This document shows, in pieces, positions 21,606-33,638 of a stretch of 64,000 nucleotides of DNA. A program made the translations under genes and the position numbers. Within the stretch, counting starts at the first letter, position 1; every line of letters starts with the position of its first letter. The notes under the pieces are model-generated. The model was not told the DNA's origin. It saw nothing but the letters and a program-made list of their open reading frames with translations, and ran no database searches. This DNA is from Lytechinus pictus (Eukaryota > Echinodermata > Echinoidea > Temnopleuroida > Toxopneustidae): NCBI RefSeq assembly GCF_037042905.1, contig NC_087249.1, positions 8,738,001 through 8,802,000 on the forward strand, read 5' to 3'.

Positions 21606-22289
21606 TAACGATACCGTTTTAAGAATTAAATATTCATTTTAGAGTACTTTACGGCTGGAATGGGATGTTTGACAACATTTATGTATACTCATCATATATT
21701 ACGGTACGATTTCTTTTTAAGTTCACTGTCCTGCATGGGGGAAGCAACTGTCTGTGACATTACATTATTACACCTTACGGATTTGAAGGATTAGAACCAT
21801 CACATATTTTCGTAGATAGAAAAGTCCACAGAAAATTATTTACTCTTTCTGAACCTATCTTTTTAATTCGTAATTTTCTTGAGATAATCAATAAAGTCAG
21901 CTATTTTGAAATACAGAGCGCCCTCAATCATTTTGTCGTTTATCTTCTGTTTCCTCTGTCAGTTGTGACTATTATTATCTCACACAGAATAATCAATAAA
22001 TATTCTGTTTAACATTTTGAAGAACATCAAAACACGGAATGTCCATGTTTTTATTAACTCATAACTACAATTACCTGTTGACAGGATACGAAACTTGCAA
22101 TTCTGAATCATTTATATTATTAAAAATCATTCGGTAAAAAAAAAAATGAATGTGTAATGTACGTCCGCATGTACAGAGAAAGTTTGTTACGAAATTAAAG
22201 AATCGCCTGCATGCCTAATCCATTAAACGCTACGAAATGGGGGGGGGGGGTGGGGGGTCGACGCGGCTACATTTTACTGTCCCGGGAAT
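21606..22289. other. Intergenic, no gene recognised
   Basis: AT-rich sequence with one G-run near 22240. Nothing supportable. Confidence 0.5.
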
Positions 22290-22860
22290 AGTTAAAAGGG
22301 TAAAAAATGTTAAAGGTTAAAATAGTCAAAATCAGACAAGGAATAACAAAGACGTTTATGATATTTTAAAGTTTTGCATTAGTTTGGGGAAATAGCTCTG
22401 CATGAATATTAATGAATGTGGAATGAGCACGCCGATGATGTCATATTCCTATCATATTGTATTATGATAAAATTAAAAAGTATAATTTATTCAAATTTTC
22501 TCCACCATCGATACAAAAAAATGGATTGACAACTGATTAATGCACAAAATATTTATCGCTGCAACTTATGTTGTTACAATAGAGACATATCATATACACA
22601 TGTATAAACAAAATAAATAGAGCTTAAAGGAAATTGGGGACATGACATCATCAGCCCTCTTAACATGCCTAATGAATATTCATAACGGCGTGCAACTGTT
22701 TCCACAAAATATTGCTAAACTTCCAATGAGTAATAAAACTCGATAACTTTGTTTTTTTTCTTCAGATTTTGATTTAAATTATCGTTTTCGGCATTTTGCT
22801 CAGTGAATTCTACTCTATTTATTAAGCTATAAATACTTTCATCCCGGACCATCCCTTTAA
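22290..22860. mobile_element. Second copy of the AAAGGGATGG foldback MITE
   Basis: The right arm matches 12000-12196 closely (ACATCATCAGCC, CCTAATGAATATTCATAA, GGACCATCCCTTTAA at the end). The left arm is more decayed. A detached left-arm fragment (GTCATGAATATTCATTAGG, ACATCCCCACTTTCC) lies at 22965-23035. Confidence 0.8.
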
Positions 22861-23159
22861 GTAACTAACTCGGAAACGACCTGGCGCAGATAATCTACTA
22901 GATTGAAGAGCGCCAACTAAACTCCAACACCAATTAAGCGTTATTGTGAAAAGGTATATGCACGTCGTCATGAATATTCATTAGGTGGGCTGATGATATC
23001 ACATCCCCACTTTCCTTCTTCTTATGTTATTTTTTTGCAATCATAATTATTCATGACATTTACTTCTGCGCCAATTGCTCCGGACTTAATTTCGTCTAAG
23101 TAGTCTTTAACGAAAATAATCCCAGAGCATTTGTCGCAGGATCTAATGTCGTGCCACCA

Positions 23160-23780
23160 TTATTTTCGGTATACTTCCAATTGGTCTAATGCCAATTCGT
23201 CTAATTACCAACTCGTTTACTATCATTTTAGATCTAGATTTAGATTTATTTATTTCCGTTTAACAAAATTTTCAACATATAATCAAAGAAACAACATATA
23301 TTCAATATAATACAGACAGTTCAATGACATTTCATAACAAATATTGAAGATAAATTAAACAAAACTAAAGTGAGTTCCAATTATTTTAAAAAGAATATGG
23401 AAATGAAGAAAAGCAAAGCTTGTATAAAATGCAAGTCCCTAAACTTAGTTTCAATACTAATTCTAACATCAGTTCGTCTACTGTCATTTCGTCCACTCAC
23501 CATTTCGTCTAATAACCAGTTGGTCCAAAAGCCAATTTTAGTCCATATACAATTTGGACTATATTTTGATGAAATGAATTTTAAAACAAGTTAGGAGACG
23601 AAATGGTCACAGACGAACTGGTGATTAGACGAAGTGATTGGACCGGATGGTTATTGGACCAAATGCCTGGCCCCTGTTTAATAGACGAAATGTGGATGGA
23701 CGGAACGGCATTAGACTATACTAGACCATTTGCAGATTGTATGAGTTGGCAATAGACGAATCGGCAGTTTACTTTATTTT
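23160..23780. mobile_element. Foldback repeat made of GACGAAATGG-type subrepeats, with inserted LINE/SINE-like tail
   Basis: The left half carries TCCAATTGGTCTAATGCCAA and related CGTCTA(A/C)T phrases. The right half carries the inverse (AGACGAAATGG, GGACCAAATG, GAGTTGGCAATAGACGAA). Between them, 23228-23460 starts AGATTTAGATTTATTTATTT, like the reversed 3' tail of a retroposon, and has no counterpart in the related copy at 29330-29722, so it is probably a later insertion. Confidence 0.75.
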
Positions 23781-23895
23781 CAGGGTCCCGTGACACAAAG
23801 GTTAACGATTGATCGTACACTTGATTTTCAAGACCGATTGTACAATGTAGAATCAATCGTAGAAAAATGTATAAGTTTTGTGTTACGGGCCCCAG
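23781..23895. mobile_element. Small MITE, GGGTCCCGTGACACAAAGG termini (copy 1)
   Basis: Left GGGTCCCGTGACACAAAGGT; right TTTTGTGTTACGGGCCCC, with GATTGATCGTACACTTGA in the middle. A second copy lies at 54544-54677 inside the exchanger gene. This copy ends about 280 bp upstream of the FBP start codon. Confidence 0.8.
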
Positions 23896-24171
23896 CTCGA
23901 TGTTTTCAGCTGGCGCCCTGGAGGTGTGTCCTCATACTCGAAGCTGATTGGCTTAGCATGACGAGCCCATAACTTAATTTTTGCGATGAGCTACGTGCAT
24001 TATTATGCGCCGCGAGTCGAGTTTGCATCAATACAATTGTCCTTCACGCGACATTCATGCGTATGTGGCGTAGTGGCAATGAATGCCAATGCTGGCTGCT
24101 ATCTGACGTTAGATTTCTAGACTATAGATTTATCTCAATTTACTTCGAGTTTTAAAGTAATCTTCGTCATC

Positions 24172-24341
24172 ATGTCTTCCCAAGGAGTGCAGACTGATTT
24201 TGTGACGTTGACAAGTTTTGTTCTTGCCGAGCAAAGACGTTTTCCCGAAGCAACTGGGGAGCTCACGACACTGCTTAATTCACTGCTCACTGCCGTCAAA
24301 GCCATTTCATCAGCAGTAAGAAAGGCTGGCATTTCACGCCT
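24172..24341 (+). CDS. FBP1: FBP coding exon 1
   Basis: ATG (A at -3) opens [17 protein letters not shown] and continues through [12 protein letters not shown], the AMP-binding helix region, to ISRL. The donor gtgagt splits the leucine codon CT|G. The ATG fits the length of vertebrate N-termini. Confidence 0.95.
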
Positions 24342-27300
24342 GTGAGTACACGCAATTGACTGTTAGTATTTACATACATGTATAAAAACTATAATGGTGG
24401 GCCCCAAGTCTGCGCACCTAACAATTTGAGTTAAGATTTAACATGAATTTCTTCTTATTTCACAAAATCTTTCAGTTAATAATGTTCCTTATATTATTAT
24501 GAGTAAGTGTACCAAATTTTTCATTGAAAAATGAAAGAAAATGTAGGATTTTCTTGAAAAAACCTCGGGCAGTCATTTTCAGATTGAAAAAAAAATGGTA
24601 CCCCATGTCTGCGCACTCATTGACTTTGCACACGATTCAGGGATTTTGATGAGAAAGGCTGCATTTTGAGGCCGTCACATGAAATGCCCTAAATTCATAA
24701 TTTTTTCCACTATTTTGAGTCAAAATTTTTTACGAATACCTGTCGTATGTATTGCATGTGTAAAGTCTGTGTTCGTTGCGTATCTTCTTTTAATAGAATC
24801 GCGCAGATACGCGAGTGCGCAGACAAGGGGGACTGCGCAGACTTGGAAGAACTTGCCATACAGTGAGACCACCTCTTTTGAAACCGACCACCTTGCGTGC
24901 ATTAAAATTATTGCGTTTTACAAACGATACGCGCGGGAGAGTAGGCGCAGTGTCCATAGGAACGGTAAGAATCGATTTTACGAGAGAAAAAGGTAAAAAT
25001 TTAGTAGAATTTATCAAAATTGTTTTGACTAGGCCCGAACTCCGCCGAAAAACAGTTGTTCATACCAAGAAATGGAACTGATTTGGAAGAGTAAAAATAT
25101 TTCGCCACCGAGACAAGAATCGGCCGTAAACTTAGTGTATCGCGGGTGGTCGGTTTCAAAAGAAGGGTGCAAATGAGCAAATGTAAAATCGTCGTATTCG
25201 TTGTTCGCCAATATATGCGCAAATTGAATCGGAGTCGCCGATCGAAACATGGGAATCTAATCTGCTCAATTTTCTGCACAAATGAGACGAAAACTAGGTA
25301 AAACTGATAAATATTTTCGCAAATAAGATGCTTAGAAAGTTAGGTGGTCGATAGGGGGTAGTTCCAACCATACATGATCTTTAGGCATGAGTGTGATGGG
25401 ACAAGTTGAAAGGATGATATTCTGCTCTATTCTGTATTCAACTCAGCTACGCCTCGTCTAGACAGCTGGCAGCCATCTGTTTCGAGGAGTTAAATTTTTT
25501 TTTTCTCCTCGTACACAGACGGCTCACTATCGTGCAGCCACCATTGGCATTAGGCCTTTTAGGGGGTTAACAATGCAAAATCCCCCCGACGGGGCTCATC
25601 GATTTTTGTCTTTATTTCATAAAAATATATAAAAAGAACTGTACCAACTTAAAGATTATTATTCCGTTTTGGCCTGAAATGCATCAAAACAGGAAAAAAT
25701 AAACATAAAAGGGGAAAAACAGTGACTTACTTCGGCTGTCGCGCAACTCCCACTTCTCAGGTTGATCCGAACTTAATACATAAACATATGGCCATTGAGT
25801 CCCCTGTACGGATCGAGCTAGAACTTCGGTCTCTGTACAGTTGGTGAGTGGAGCCAACGGAGTTCAGCGGAACAACCAACATAACAGAGACCGAAGCTTT
25901 TGGTCTACACGTCGTCATGCTTGTAGTTGAAGAGGATGCCTCTTTCTAGTTTCTTTTAATAGTTTCAACAAATGTGATATTTTGACCATATGATTGGCAT
26001 TGCACAAGTAAGAATTATTGCTATTTGTGTTGTGTTATTAATAACTATGCCTCTGAAGTTAATGAAAATGCGAACAATTTTATAGACCCTCAGGTCTACG
26101 CCTATGTACATTCAGTTTCTTACATACATGTATCATGACCTGAACATATTTTTTCAAGAAAATTATTGATAATGAAAACCATTCATTCCACAAGGAGTAG
26201 ATCTAACGGACAAAATAATTGTTGGATAGATCTAGTTTGAATAGAGGTAGCCTATATATTCTTCGTGCTCCATTGTTATGCAATCTTTTAACACTGAATT
26301 CTCCCTTTACTCAGGTACGGTATCCAAGGTTCGGTGAACACGACAGGAGATGAACAGAAGAAGCTGGACGTGATCTCAAACGATCTCTTCATCAACGCTC
26401 TGAAGGGATCTTACACAACATGTGCCCTCATCTCGGAGGAGAACGAAAACATGATCGAGGTGGAGACGGAGAAGCAGGGGAAGTATATCGTGGCTTTCGA
26501 CCCCTTGGACGGCTCGTCAAACATTGATTGTCTCGTCTCAATCGGTTCCATCTTTGGTATTTGGAAGAAGGTTTGTATATGAGTCTCTTCTTTGGGATGA
26601 AACTTGTGTCGTTCGTTACTTGTTTACATCTAGACCTTGGATCCATGACATTTGCTCCGGCGGCAATCGCTCTCTTCTAAATTCCAAACACTAATCAAAT
26701 TACCAACTTCGAGTTCAACCCTGGGTTTAACACTGTACCCTACCCTAAACATAACATAAAGGGCTATTGCAACCTTAACCCAACATTTTAGACGAAATTA
26801 AGCCTGGAGCAATTGTCAGAGGAACAAACGTGTCGCCACCTTGGACATATATGACTGTATAAGCCACAGACTAACCAGTGCTTGACATTAGCAGTGGCCC
26901 GGTGACCTTGGGCAACCAGAAATGGGAGTCGGGCCCCAAAAGTCTGTACAAGTCCACTGTTAGTGTCACGGTTTGGCTACCAAAGTTTTGATAAATTGTA
27001 ATGATTTCTATTGTTTTAGGGCCACCAAATTTGCTTTGTGGGCCACCAAAAATATAAAATTTATGATATTGGTAGATTGATCGGGCCATCAAGAAAAAAA
27101 GTTAGTGTGGAGCCTTAAACTAACTGTGCGCTAAAATTATGGAAAGTCAATGTCACAATGATGTTGAAATTCATACTTAAATTGTATTTTTGTCTCACCT
27201 GCATAGCAGAGTGAGACTATAGGCGCTGCTTTTCCGACGGCGGCGGCGGCGTCAACACCAAATCTTAACCGAAGGTTAAGTTTTTGAAATGACAGCATAA

Positions 27301-30300
27301 CTTAGAAAGTATATGGACCTAGTTCATGAAACTTGGCCATAAGGTTAATCAAGTATTACTGAACATCCTGCCCGAGTTTCATGTCACATGACCATGGTCA
27401 AAGGTCATTTAGGGTCAATGAACTTTGGCCAAATTGGGGGTATCTGTTGAATTACCATCATAACTTTGAAAGTTTATGGATCTGATTCATGAAACTTGGA
27501 CATAATAGTAATCAAGTATCACTGAACATCCTGTGCAAGTTTCAGGTCACATGATTAAGGTCAACGGTCATTTAGGGTCAATGAACTTTGGCCAAATTGG
27601 GGGTATCTGTTGAATTACCATCATAACCATCATAACTTTGAAAGTTTATGGATCTGATTCATGAAACTTAGACATAATAGTAATCAAGTATCACTGAACA
27701 TCCTGTGCAAGTTTCAGGTCACATCATTAAGGTCAACGGTCATTTAGGGTCAATGAACTTTGGCCAAATTGGGGGTATTTGTTGAATTACCATCATAACT
27801 TTGAAAGTATATTGGTCTAGTTCATAAAACTTGGACATAGAGTAATCAAGTATCACTGAACATCCTGTGTGCATTTCAGGTCACATGACCAAGGTCAAAG
27901 GTCAATGAACTTTGGCCGTAATGGGGGTATCTGTTGAATTACCTTCATAACTTTGAAAGTTTATGGATCTGACTCATGAAACTTGGACATAAGAGTAATC
28001 AAGTATCACTGAACATCCTGTGCGAGTTTCAGGTCACATAACCAAGGTCATTGAACTTTGGCCATTTTAGAGGTAATTATTAGATTGCTGTCATAACTTT
28101 CAAAGTTTATAGATATAGTGTATAAAATGTGGATATAGGGGTAATCAAGTATCACTGACAAGTTTTATGTCACATGATCAAGGTCCAATGTCAATGAACG
28201 TAGTACTGTATCATTATATGAATGGTGTTTTTTGTGAATAATTATTTAAATGGTGTTTTTCAAAGTCAGCACTGCTGCTATATTGAATCGCGTGATGCAG
28301 GTGAGACCGCCAGAGGCATTCCACTTGTTATCATTATGTTTACTGTGTTCTTTCCCCATGCTTTAATGGTGTAGGGAACTATTCTATTTATAGTTAATGA
28401 TAATTATTGAGATTGAAATTAACCCGAGTTCATAATACAGACTATTGTCATTTTTTCTTTTCTCATACTTTATGACCAATCTTAGCACCATCTTTTGGTG
28501 AATCCACATTAAATATTTTCATATGTGGCATGTCAAAAGTACACTGTATATTCTCCAAGTTCAATTTTATGTTACCATACTTTCTCATGAAGTCAAAGTT
28601 ACCGGCTTCTAAGTCTTGAGGAGAAACTTGTGTATCTTTGTATCATCCCATTTGGATTATTGTAATGCTTTACTTGCTGGTTTACCTCAATCTAGTATAT
28701 CCCCCCTTCAAAGAATTCAAAATACTGCAGCTAGACTGGTAACCCTCACAAAGAAATTTGAACATATCACCCCTATTCTCTACTCCCTCCATTGGCTTCA
28801 GGTTCAAAATAGAATTATTTTCAAGCTCCTTCTCCTTGTCTATAAAATCATCCATGGTCTCGCCCCATCCTACCTTCAAAATCTTATCTCTCTTTGTCCC
28901 TCATCCTCTGCAACTCAACGTCTCCGATCTTCTTCTACTGCTCACCTTCGACTTTCTCTAGGACCCCGCACTTTTACCCGTTACGGCGATCGTGCCTTTT
29001 CTGCTCTTGCCCCTAAACTCTGGAACAATCTCCCCATCTCCATCCGTAATGCATCCACTGTCGAATCTTTCAAAACACTCCTCAAATCTTACCTCATTAA
29101 GCAGTCCTCTTAATTCCTTATCCTGTTCTCTCTCACTGTATTTTGTTACTTCTTTTTTTTTCTCTCTTTCCAATGCGCTTAGAAACTGTTGTATTAAGCG
29201 CTATATAAATGTTAATTATTATTATTATTATTATTATCTTTGCTCAGCCTTAACCCAAACTTGTTTTAGGGTCAAATGTGACTGCTAAAACAAGCACATA
29301 CTTTTAAAACCTGCTGTATATGGTTTATTTCCAATTTGTCTAATGCCAATTCATCCAATTGCCAACTCGTCTACTACCATTTGGTCTATCATCAGTTTGT
29401 CTACTCGCCACATGGTCTTCTTTCATTTAGTCTAATGCCATTCCGTCTAATAACCAGTTGGTCCAATAGCCATTTAGTCCATATACCATTTGGTCTAATT
29501 AAACTAAAGTGTTAATTGTGCAAAATGAATGAAAAGAAAATGGGTATTAGACCAACTGGTTATTAGATGAAATGGTATAGACGAAATGGTGATTAGACAA
29601 AGTGATGATTGGACCAAATGGTTATTGAACCAAATGGTTGTTACACGAAATGTTGATGGACAGAATGGCTTTAGACTAAATGAAGGTAGACCATGTGGTG
29701 AGTGGACGAGTTGGCAGTGGCCAAATTGGAAATTTACCCTGTATATTGGGGGAAGCACATTTTTTAAAGGAAAATCCTTTCTTTGGTTTCGTTCATCAGA
29801 AAATGTCTCTACCCCCTTACTTGTGAAATCCTAGATTCAACTCCGCCAGGGTAGACCTCAAAATACATGTAATCTGATATGAAAAGCTGAAATATGAGAA
29901 CACAAAGCCAAAAGCAAAAAAAATTATATATTATGTTCATGATAACAGGAAATTGTCATTTTGCATGTTCAACCAAGGGGAATCCACTTTCCTTGGTTCA
30001 ACTTTAAGAATAGATTGATCTCTTGAATTGTTTTGTTTAGTGAATTGGGGCATGTTGCATATGGAGTTGCGATTAGATACAACTAAAAATCAAGCACAAG
30101 TATCTGGTTCACATATTTCATTGGTTGAAATTCAAGTCACGTTCGATTCTATTCTTTCTGCAACAAGTCCTTAAACCAATAACTAAATTCACATACCATC
30201 CTTCTTAGATCTTTATATAATGTGTGCCACAAGACTGTAAAAGTTTAGCTTTGCCTAGGATATCACTTGTTTTGATGAACAGTTCATGTGATGTCTGTGG

Positions 30301-33300
30301 ACAGAGCCAAAACATGGAAATTCAATTTAGCATGTAAAGAGGAAAAACAGAAAAATAATACACCAAAGTGGCAAAGCCTTAACTTATATGTAGTTCCTGG
30401 CTACATCATGATAATGAAAACAACATCTCTTTAAAAATGTGGTTATTCATATTGTTTTACAATATCAGTTGAAAAATAAGAATGTTATGCAATTTTTTTT
30501 TTATTTCCACAGGGTAGCCCTTTCAGTTGGCAAACTGAGTTACAACTTGGGGGCCCTGCAAAACAATGAAATCAACACAAGTTTGATATTACACGTATGC
30601 AAAAAATCTGAAATAGAATGAAAATATTACATACTATAACAAATATGCAATATGGAAAAGAGTTCTAAAAAGAAAAAAAGAAGCTCTAAAGAATTACAAA
30701 ACGTACAAAATAATCAAGATTACAAAAAATTAAGGACTAAGACAATTGACGGAAGCAAATATTTGGCACTTAGATTTAAATGATTAGAATGATGTGGCGT
30801 TTCTAACAAAAAAGAGGGAGCTTGTTTCATGTGCAATACAAGTATGCACAAATTCTTTGATTTATTTGATGGTAAAATGGTTAAATGATTTTTGTCATCA
30901 ATTCATCAATATATTTCCGCAACATTGTTTCTTTACAGACAAGTGAGGGCGCTGTGACAGAGAAGGATTATCTTCAACCTGGCCGACAAATGGTTGCTGC
31001 TGGCTATGCCTTGTACGGTAGCGCCACCATGGTTGTACTCAGTACGGGAAATGGCGTCAACGGATTCCAGCTGGATCCCGTAAGAAATGCCTCGCCTCTG
31101 AATTACGTTATTTTGAAAACGTCATTTATAACAACACTCTTGATTTACCAGATGAGATACGGTTCTGTGAAGTTTATGTTTATTATTGATGACAGCGGCA
31201 TGTTTAAACTACTAAACTTTTTTTGTTATTGTTATTAGTATTAGTTTATTCAGGAAAAATAAAAATTATATTTTCATGAATTACATTTTTCAATTACAAT
31301 AACATTCCTTTTAAAAATTACAATTACTCAAAAAATGTATTTAATTATATAATTGAACAATTACATGCACCTTGTAATTGAGCTCAAACCTGATGGCTAA
31401 AAAAACAAGAAACAAAATACAGTTGTAGCATATTGAATTGTGGTACCTGTGAGGTGTTTCATAAAGCTGTTTGTAAGTTAAGAACGACTGGTGATCCTTT
31501 CTTGTGCGCTAAGCAATCGCCAATAAACATTTTGGTGTATACCATTTACCACAAGAAAGGATCACCAGTCGTTCTTAAAAGTCGTTCATAACTTACGAAC
31601 AGCTTTATGAAAGGGCCCCTGGAAGGTTAACTGGCAGTCTATGTATGTTGTATTTGTAGGCGATTGGAGAATTTGTGTTGACAGATCGTGACATGAAGAT
31701 CAAACCAAGAGGAAAGATTTTCAGTATCAATGAAGGATACGCCATGTACTGGGACGAAAGCATCAAAGAATACGTCAAGTCAAAGAAATTCCCTGAGGTG
31801 AGTCTTCAAAAAGTCTTTTGCACAAACTATCGTTAATGTGATATTTACCCCAAATATGAAACCTTTCCATGTTTTCCTATTTGTATTTGAAACTTGAAAA
31901 TGTGATGAAAGATTACTTAGTATTTTTCTGGGTATATGGTATTCTTCTTAAAAATTCTGGATGCATTTTCTTAAGAAAGGTGGATAAATGAATAAAGATT
32001 GAAAACATTCAGTATTATGACAGTTTTTATTGTTTATTCATTTATTCATCTTTCGTTATGATGCATTTAATGTTGTTGGTATGATAATAGGATATTACCC
32101 AGTCACTAGATTAGAAAGACTCTAGTAGAAGTACAACATACTGTACATATATAATATTTGTAATATTTTATCTCTAATATATTGTATTAAATGTGATCTA
32201 AATGTTTACCTGCCAGAAGATTAATTGCAGGTTTGAAAAAAAATCATTATACTGTAATAAAAATGATGAGGTACATGTAAACTCAATTAGAAATGTATAT
32301 CCATATATTCGTATGAGTGGTTCTTATCTTTCTCAATTTAAGTCGATCAAATGTAAATGCATTTTGCTTGATTTCTGAATACATGTACCGTATTTGAGAT
32401 TAACTGTGCCTTGTAGTACAGTGCTTAATTTTTTCCATATGACATTTTGAATTTGCTGGTTTCACTGTTTTTTAATGTAGGATGGCAAGGCTCCGTACGG
32501 TGCTCGATACATTGGATCTATGGTAGCCGACATGCACAGAACGCTTAAATATGGAGGCATCTTCATGTACCCCGCCCACAAGAAGAGTCCCAAGGGAAAG
32601 GTAATTAGTCTGTAGGATTTATGGACCTTATGCATATGATGTCATAATGTCATAGCGCCCTCCCTCAGAGGATATAGGAATATGAGTCAACAGAGTTGTC
32701 AGAGATGTGCCGACTGCAGATCACCAACGCATACAAGGCAGCATGATGACTGATGACGTCTTGTAGAGGACCTCGAGGAGAGGGGGGTCCTTCCAATTAT
32801 ACATTACACAGGGTTTTGTTGCCTTAATAGGTCACTATTTTACAAGAAAATCCCTTAAACAAGGGTCCATTTTCTCCTTTAAAAAAATTCATACATTGGT
32901 TTGCATGTTTTTAATCAATAAACAGTTGATTTTCCAAATCTTGTATGTCATGTATTTTGGGGGGTTTGAGGAAAGAAATATCAAATCCGATGAAGAAAAA
33001 AATTCTAGTTTTTAACGACTAGTCCCTTGATACCAGTCTGTATATTATGAGAAACATGGCAGCAATGTATTGCTTGAGGTTTGACGAAAGAAATATCTGA
33101 AATGCAGTAGAAAAGGGTTAAGATCTTAAGACAAACCCCTAAACATGGGTCTTTGTTTTATGAGATATCCCTAAACACAGGAACCATGTTTGCCCCTAAA
33201 TGTGATAATAAATGGGTTCAATGTCCAGGCCTCACACCCCTGTAAAAGAAAATTCTCTTTTGAATTATTCCATTTTTATAATATGTACTATAAAGAAAAA

Positions 33301-33638
33301 TATAACTCTAGCCTTGTTAAACTCTTCTAATCTTCTAAACAATTGCCTACCTTCCCGAAATCATACAATTTGTTTTGCAGACTGTCATAATCCATTTCTT
33401 CTTCCGACGAGATGACAATAAAGAATGTGTTATCTCAATCTTTCCTCAGCTGAGGCTGCTTTACGAGTGCAACCCGATGGCATATGTGATCGAAAAGGCT
33501 GGAGGGAAGGCTATCGCTGGTCAGGAAAGGATTCTGGACATCCAACCAACGGCCATTCATCAGCGATGTCCTGTTACCATGGGTTCCATGGAGGATGTCG
33601 ATGACTTCCTGACCATTGCACAGAAACACTCCAGCTAA
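24172..33638 (+). CDS. FBP1: Fructose-1,6-bisphosphatase, complete, 6 coding exons
   Basis: Cytosolic enzyme that hydrolyses fructose 1,6-bisphosphate to fructose 6-phosphate, a committed step of gluconeogenesis, using Mg2+ in a homotetramer. Coding exons 24172-24341, 26315-26570, 30939-31079, 31660-31797, 32481-32600 and 33450-33638 join in frame to 337 residues, in register with the vertebrate enzyme (one residue ahead because Met is counted). Metal ligands E98, E99, D119, D122 and E281 are present ([21 protein letters not shown]), as are substrate residues N213, Y216, R244, Y245, Y265 and K275. The N-terminal AMP site keeps TGELT, K113 and Y114, but the position of AMP-binding Arg140 is Lys141. 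Two overlapping AATAAA-type signals sit at 33674-33685, close behind the stop; the true 3' end is unknown. Introns 1 to 3 hold most of the repeats. Confidence 0.97.
24395..25370. repeat. Inverted-repeat region in FBP intron 1
   Basis: TCTTTTGAAACCGACCACC (24868-24886) and its inverse GGTGGTCGGTTTCAAAAGA (25145-25163) bracket about 260 bp of GC-richer sequence. TCTGCGCAC phrases recur at 24410, 24609 and 24830. Probably a decayed DNA transposon; ends not resolved. Open frames over it lack recognisable domains. Confidence 0.55.
25371..26314. other. Rest of FBP intron 1
   Basis: No exon, RNA gene or bounded repeat seen. Confidence 0.5.
26315..26570 (+). CDS. FBP1: FBP coding exon 2
   Basis: Starts with G completing Leu57, then [19 protein letters not shown]. 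Carries the metal site ([17 protein letters not shown]). Ends FGIWKK at donor gtttgt, phase 0. Confidence 0.96.
26637..26850. mobile_element. TIR repeat, CATGACATTTGCTCCGGCG family (copy 2, FBP intron 2)
   Basis: Begins TCCATGACATTTGCTCCGG, the inverse of the 21605 end; its far end is a diverged GAGCAATTGTCAGAGGAAC. Confidence 0.65.
27191..28335. mobile_element. TIR element with ~150-170 bp tandem core (FBP intron 2)
   Basis: The left end TGTCTCACCTGCATAGCAG is answered by GATGCAGGTGAGACC at 28293-28307. Next to the left end is GACGGCGGCGGCGGCGTC. The interior has about five tandem units with GGGGGTATCTGTTGAATTACC, CATAACTTTGAAAGT, CTGAACATCCTGTG and GGTCACATGA; spacing of the GGGGGTAT phrase is 163, 172 and 152 bp. 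No coding. Resembles MITE-like elements with tandem cores known from marine invertebrates. Confidence 0.85.
28616..29237 (+). pseudogene. 5'-truncated L2/CR1-like LINE 3' end in FBP intron 2
   Basis: Open stretch to TAA at 29111-29113 with [55 protein letters not shown] and [13 protein letters not shown], all typical of the region after the polymerase in L2/CR1 ORF2. The short 3' UTR ends GTATTAAGCGCTATATAAA followed by (ATT)n at 29212-29237. Catalytic domain absent. Sense-oriented in the gene. Confidence 0.9.
29330..29722. mobile_element. Foldback repeat of GACNAAATGG subrepeats (copy 2)
   Basis: The left half has repeated CCA(A/T)TTNGTCTA phrases, the right half the inverse (AGACCAACTGGTTATTAGA, GACGAAATGGTGATTAGAC, GAGTTGGCAGTGG). 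Same architecture as 23160-23780 without the inserted segment. Confidence 0.82.
29723..30938. other. Remaining part of FBP intron 2
   Basis: AT-rich; nothing supportable beyond the repeats listed. Confidence 0.5.
30939..31079 (+). CDS. FBP1: FBP coding exon 3
   Basis: 47 codons from [17 protein letters not shown] to GFQLDP; includes [12 protein letters not shown]. Acceptor ctttacag, donor gtaaga. Confidence 0.96.
31449..31621. mobile_element. Palindromic MITE in FBP intron 3
   Basis: Arms GGTGTTTCATAAAGCTGTT and AACAGCTTTATGAAAGGGCC, with inner inverted CGACTGGTGATCCTTTCTTG / CAAGAAAGGATCACCAGTCG. Only about 40 bp separate the arms, so it would fold into one long hairpin. It ends about 40 bp upstream of exon 4. 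Confidence 0.9.
31660..31797 (+). CDS. FBP1: FBP coding exon 4
   Basis: 46 codons, [15 protein letters not shown] to KKFPE, with SINEGYA (substrate residues N213, Y216). Donor gtgagt. Confidence 0.96.
32481..32600 (+). CDS. FBP1: FBP coding exon 5
   Basis: 40 codons, [19 protein letters not shown] to SPKGK. Holds R244/Y245, Y265 and K275 at its end. Donor gtaatt. Confidence 0.96.
32601..33449. other. FBP intron 5
   Basis: No exon or bounded repeat seen; an open stretch just upstream of exon 6 is intronic read-through. Confidence 0.5.
33450..33638 (+). CDS. FBP1: FBP coding exon 6 with stop
   Basis: 62 codons plus [22 protein letters not shown] with metal ligand E281, ending IAQKHSS. Confidence 0.97.
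   Translation: MRLLYECNPMAYVIEKAGGKAIAGQERILDIQPTAIHQRCPVTMGSMEDVDDFLTIAQKHSS

Noticed and set aside
24679-25279. Overlapping 70-105-codon frames on both strands in FBP intron 1
   Set aside because: They overlap an inverted repeat, appear on both strands and show no known domain.
11319-33638. Functional cluster of the SLC10-like and FBP genes
   Set aside because: Same strand and both metabolic, but 8 kb of repeats separate them and nothing shows co-regulation.
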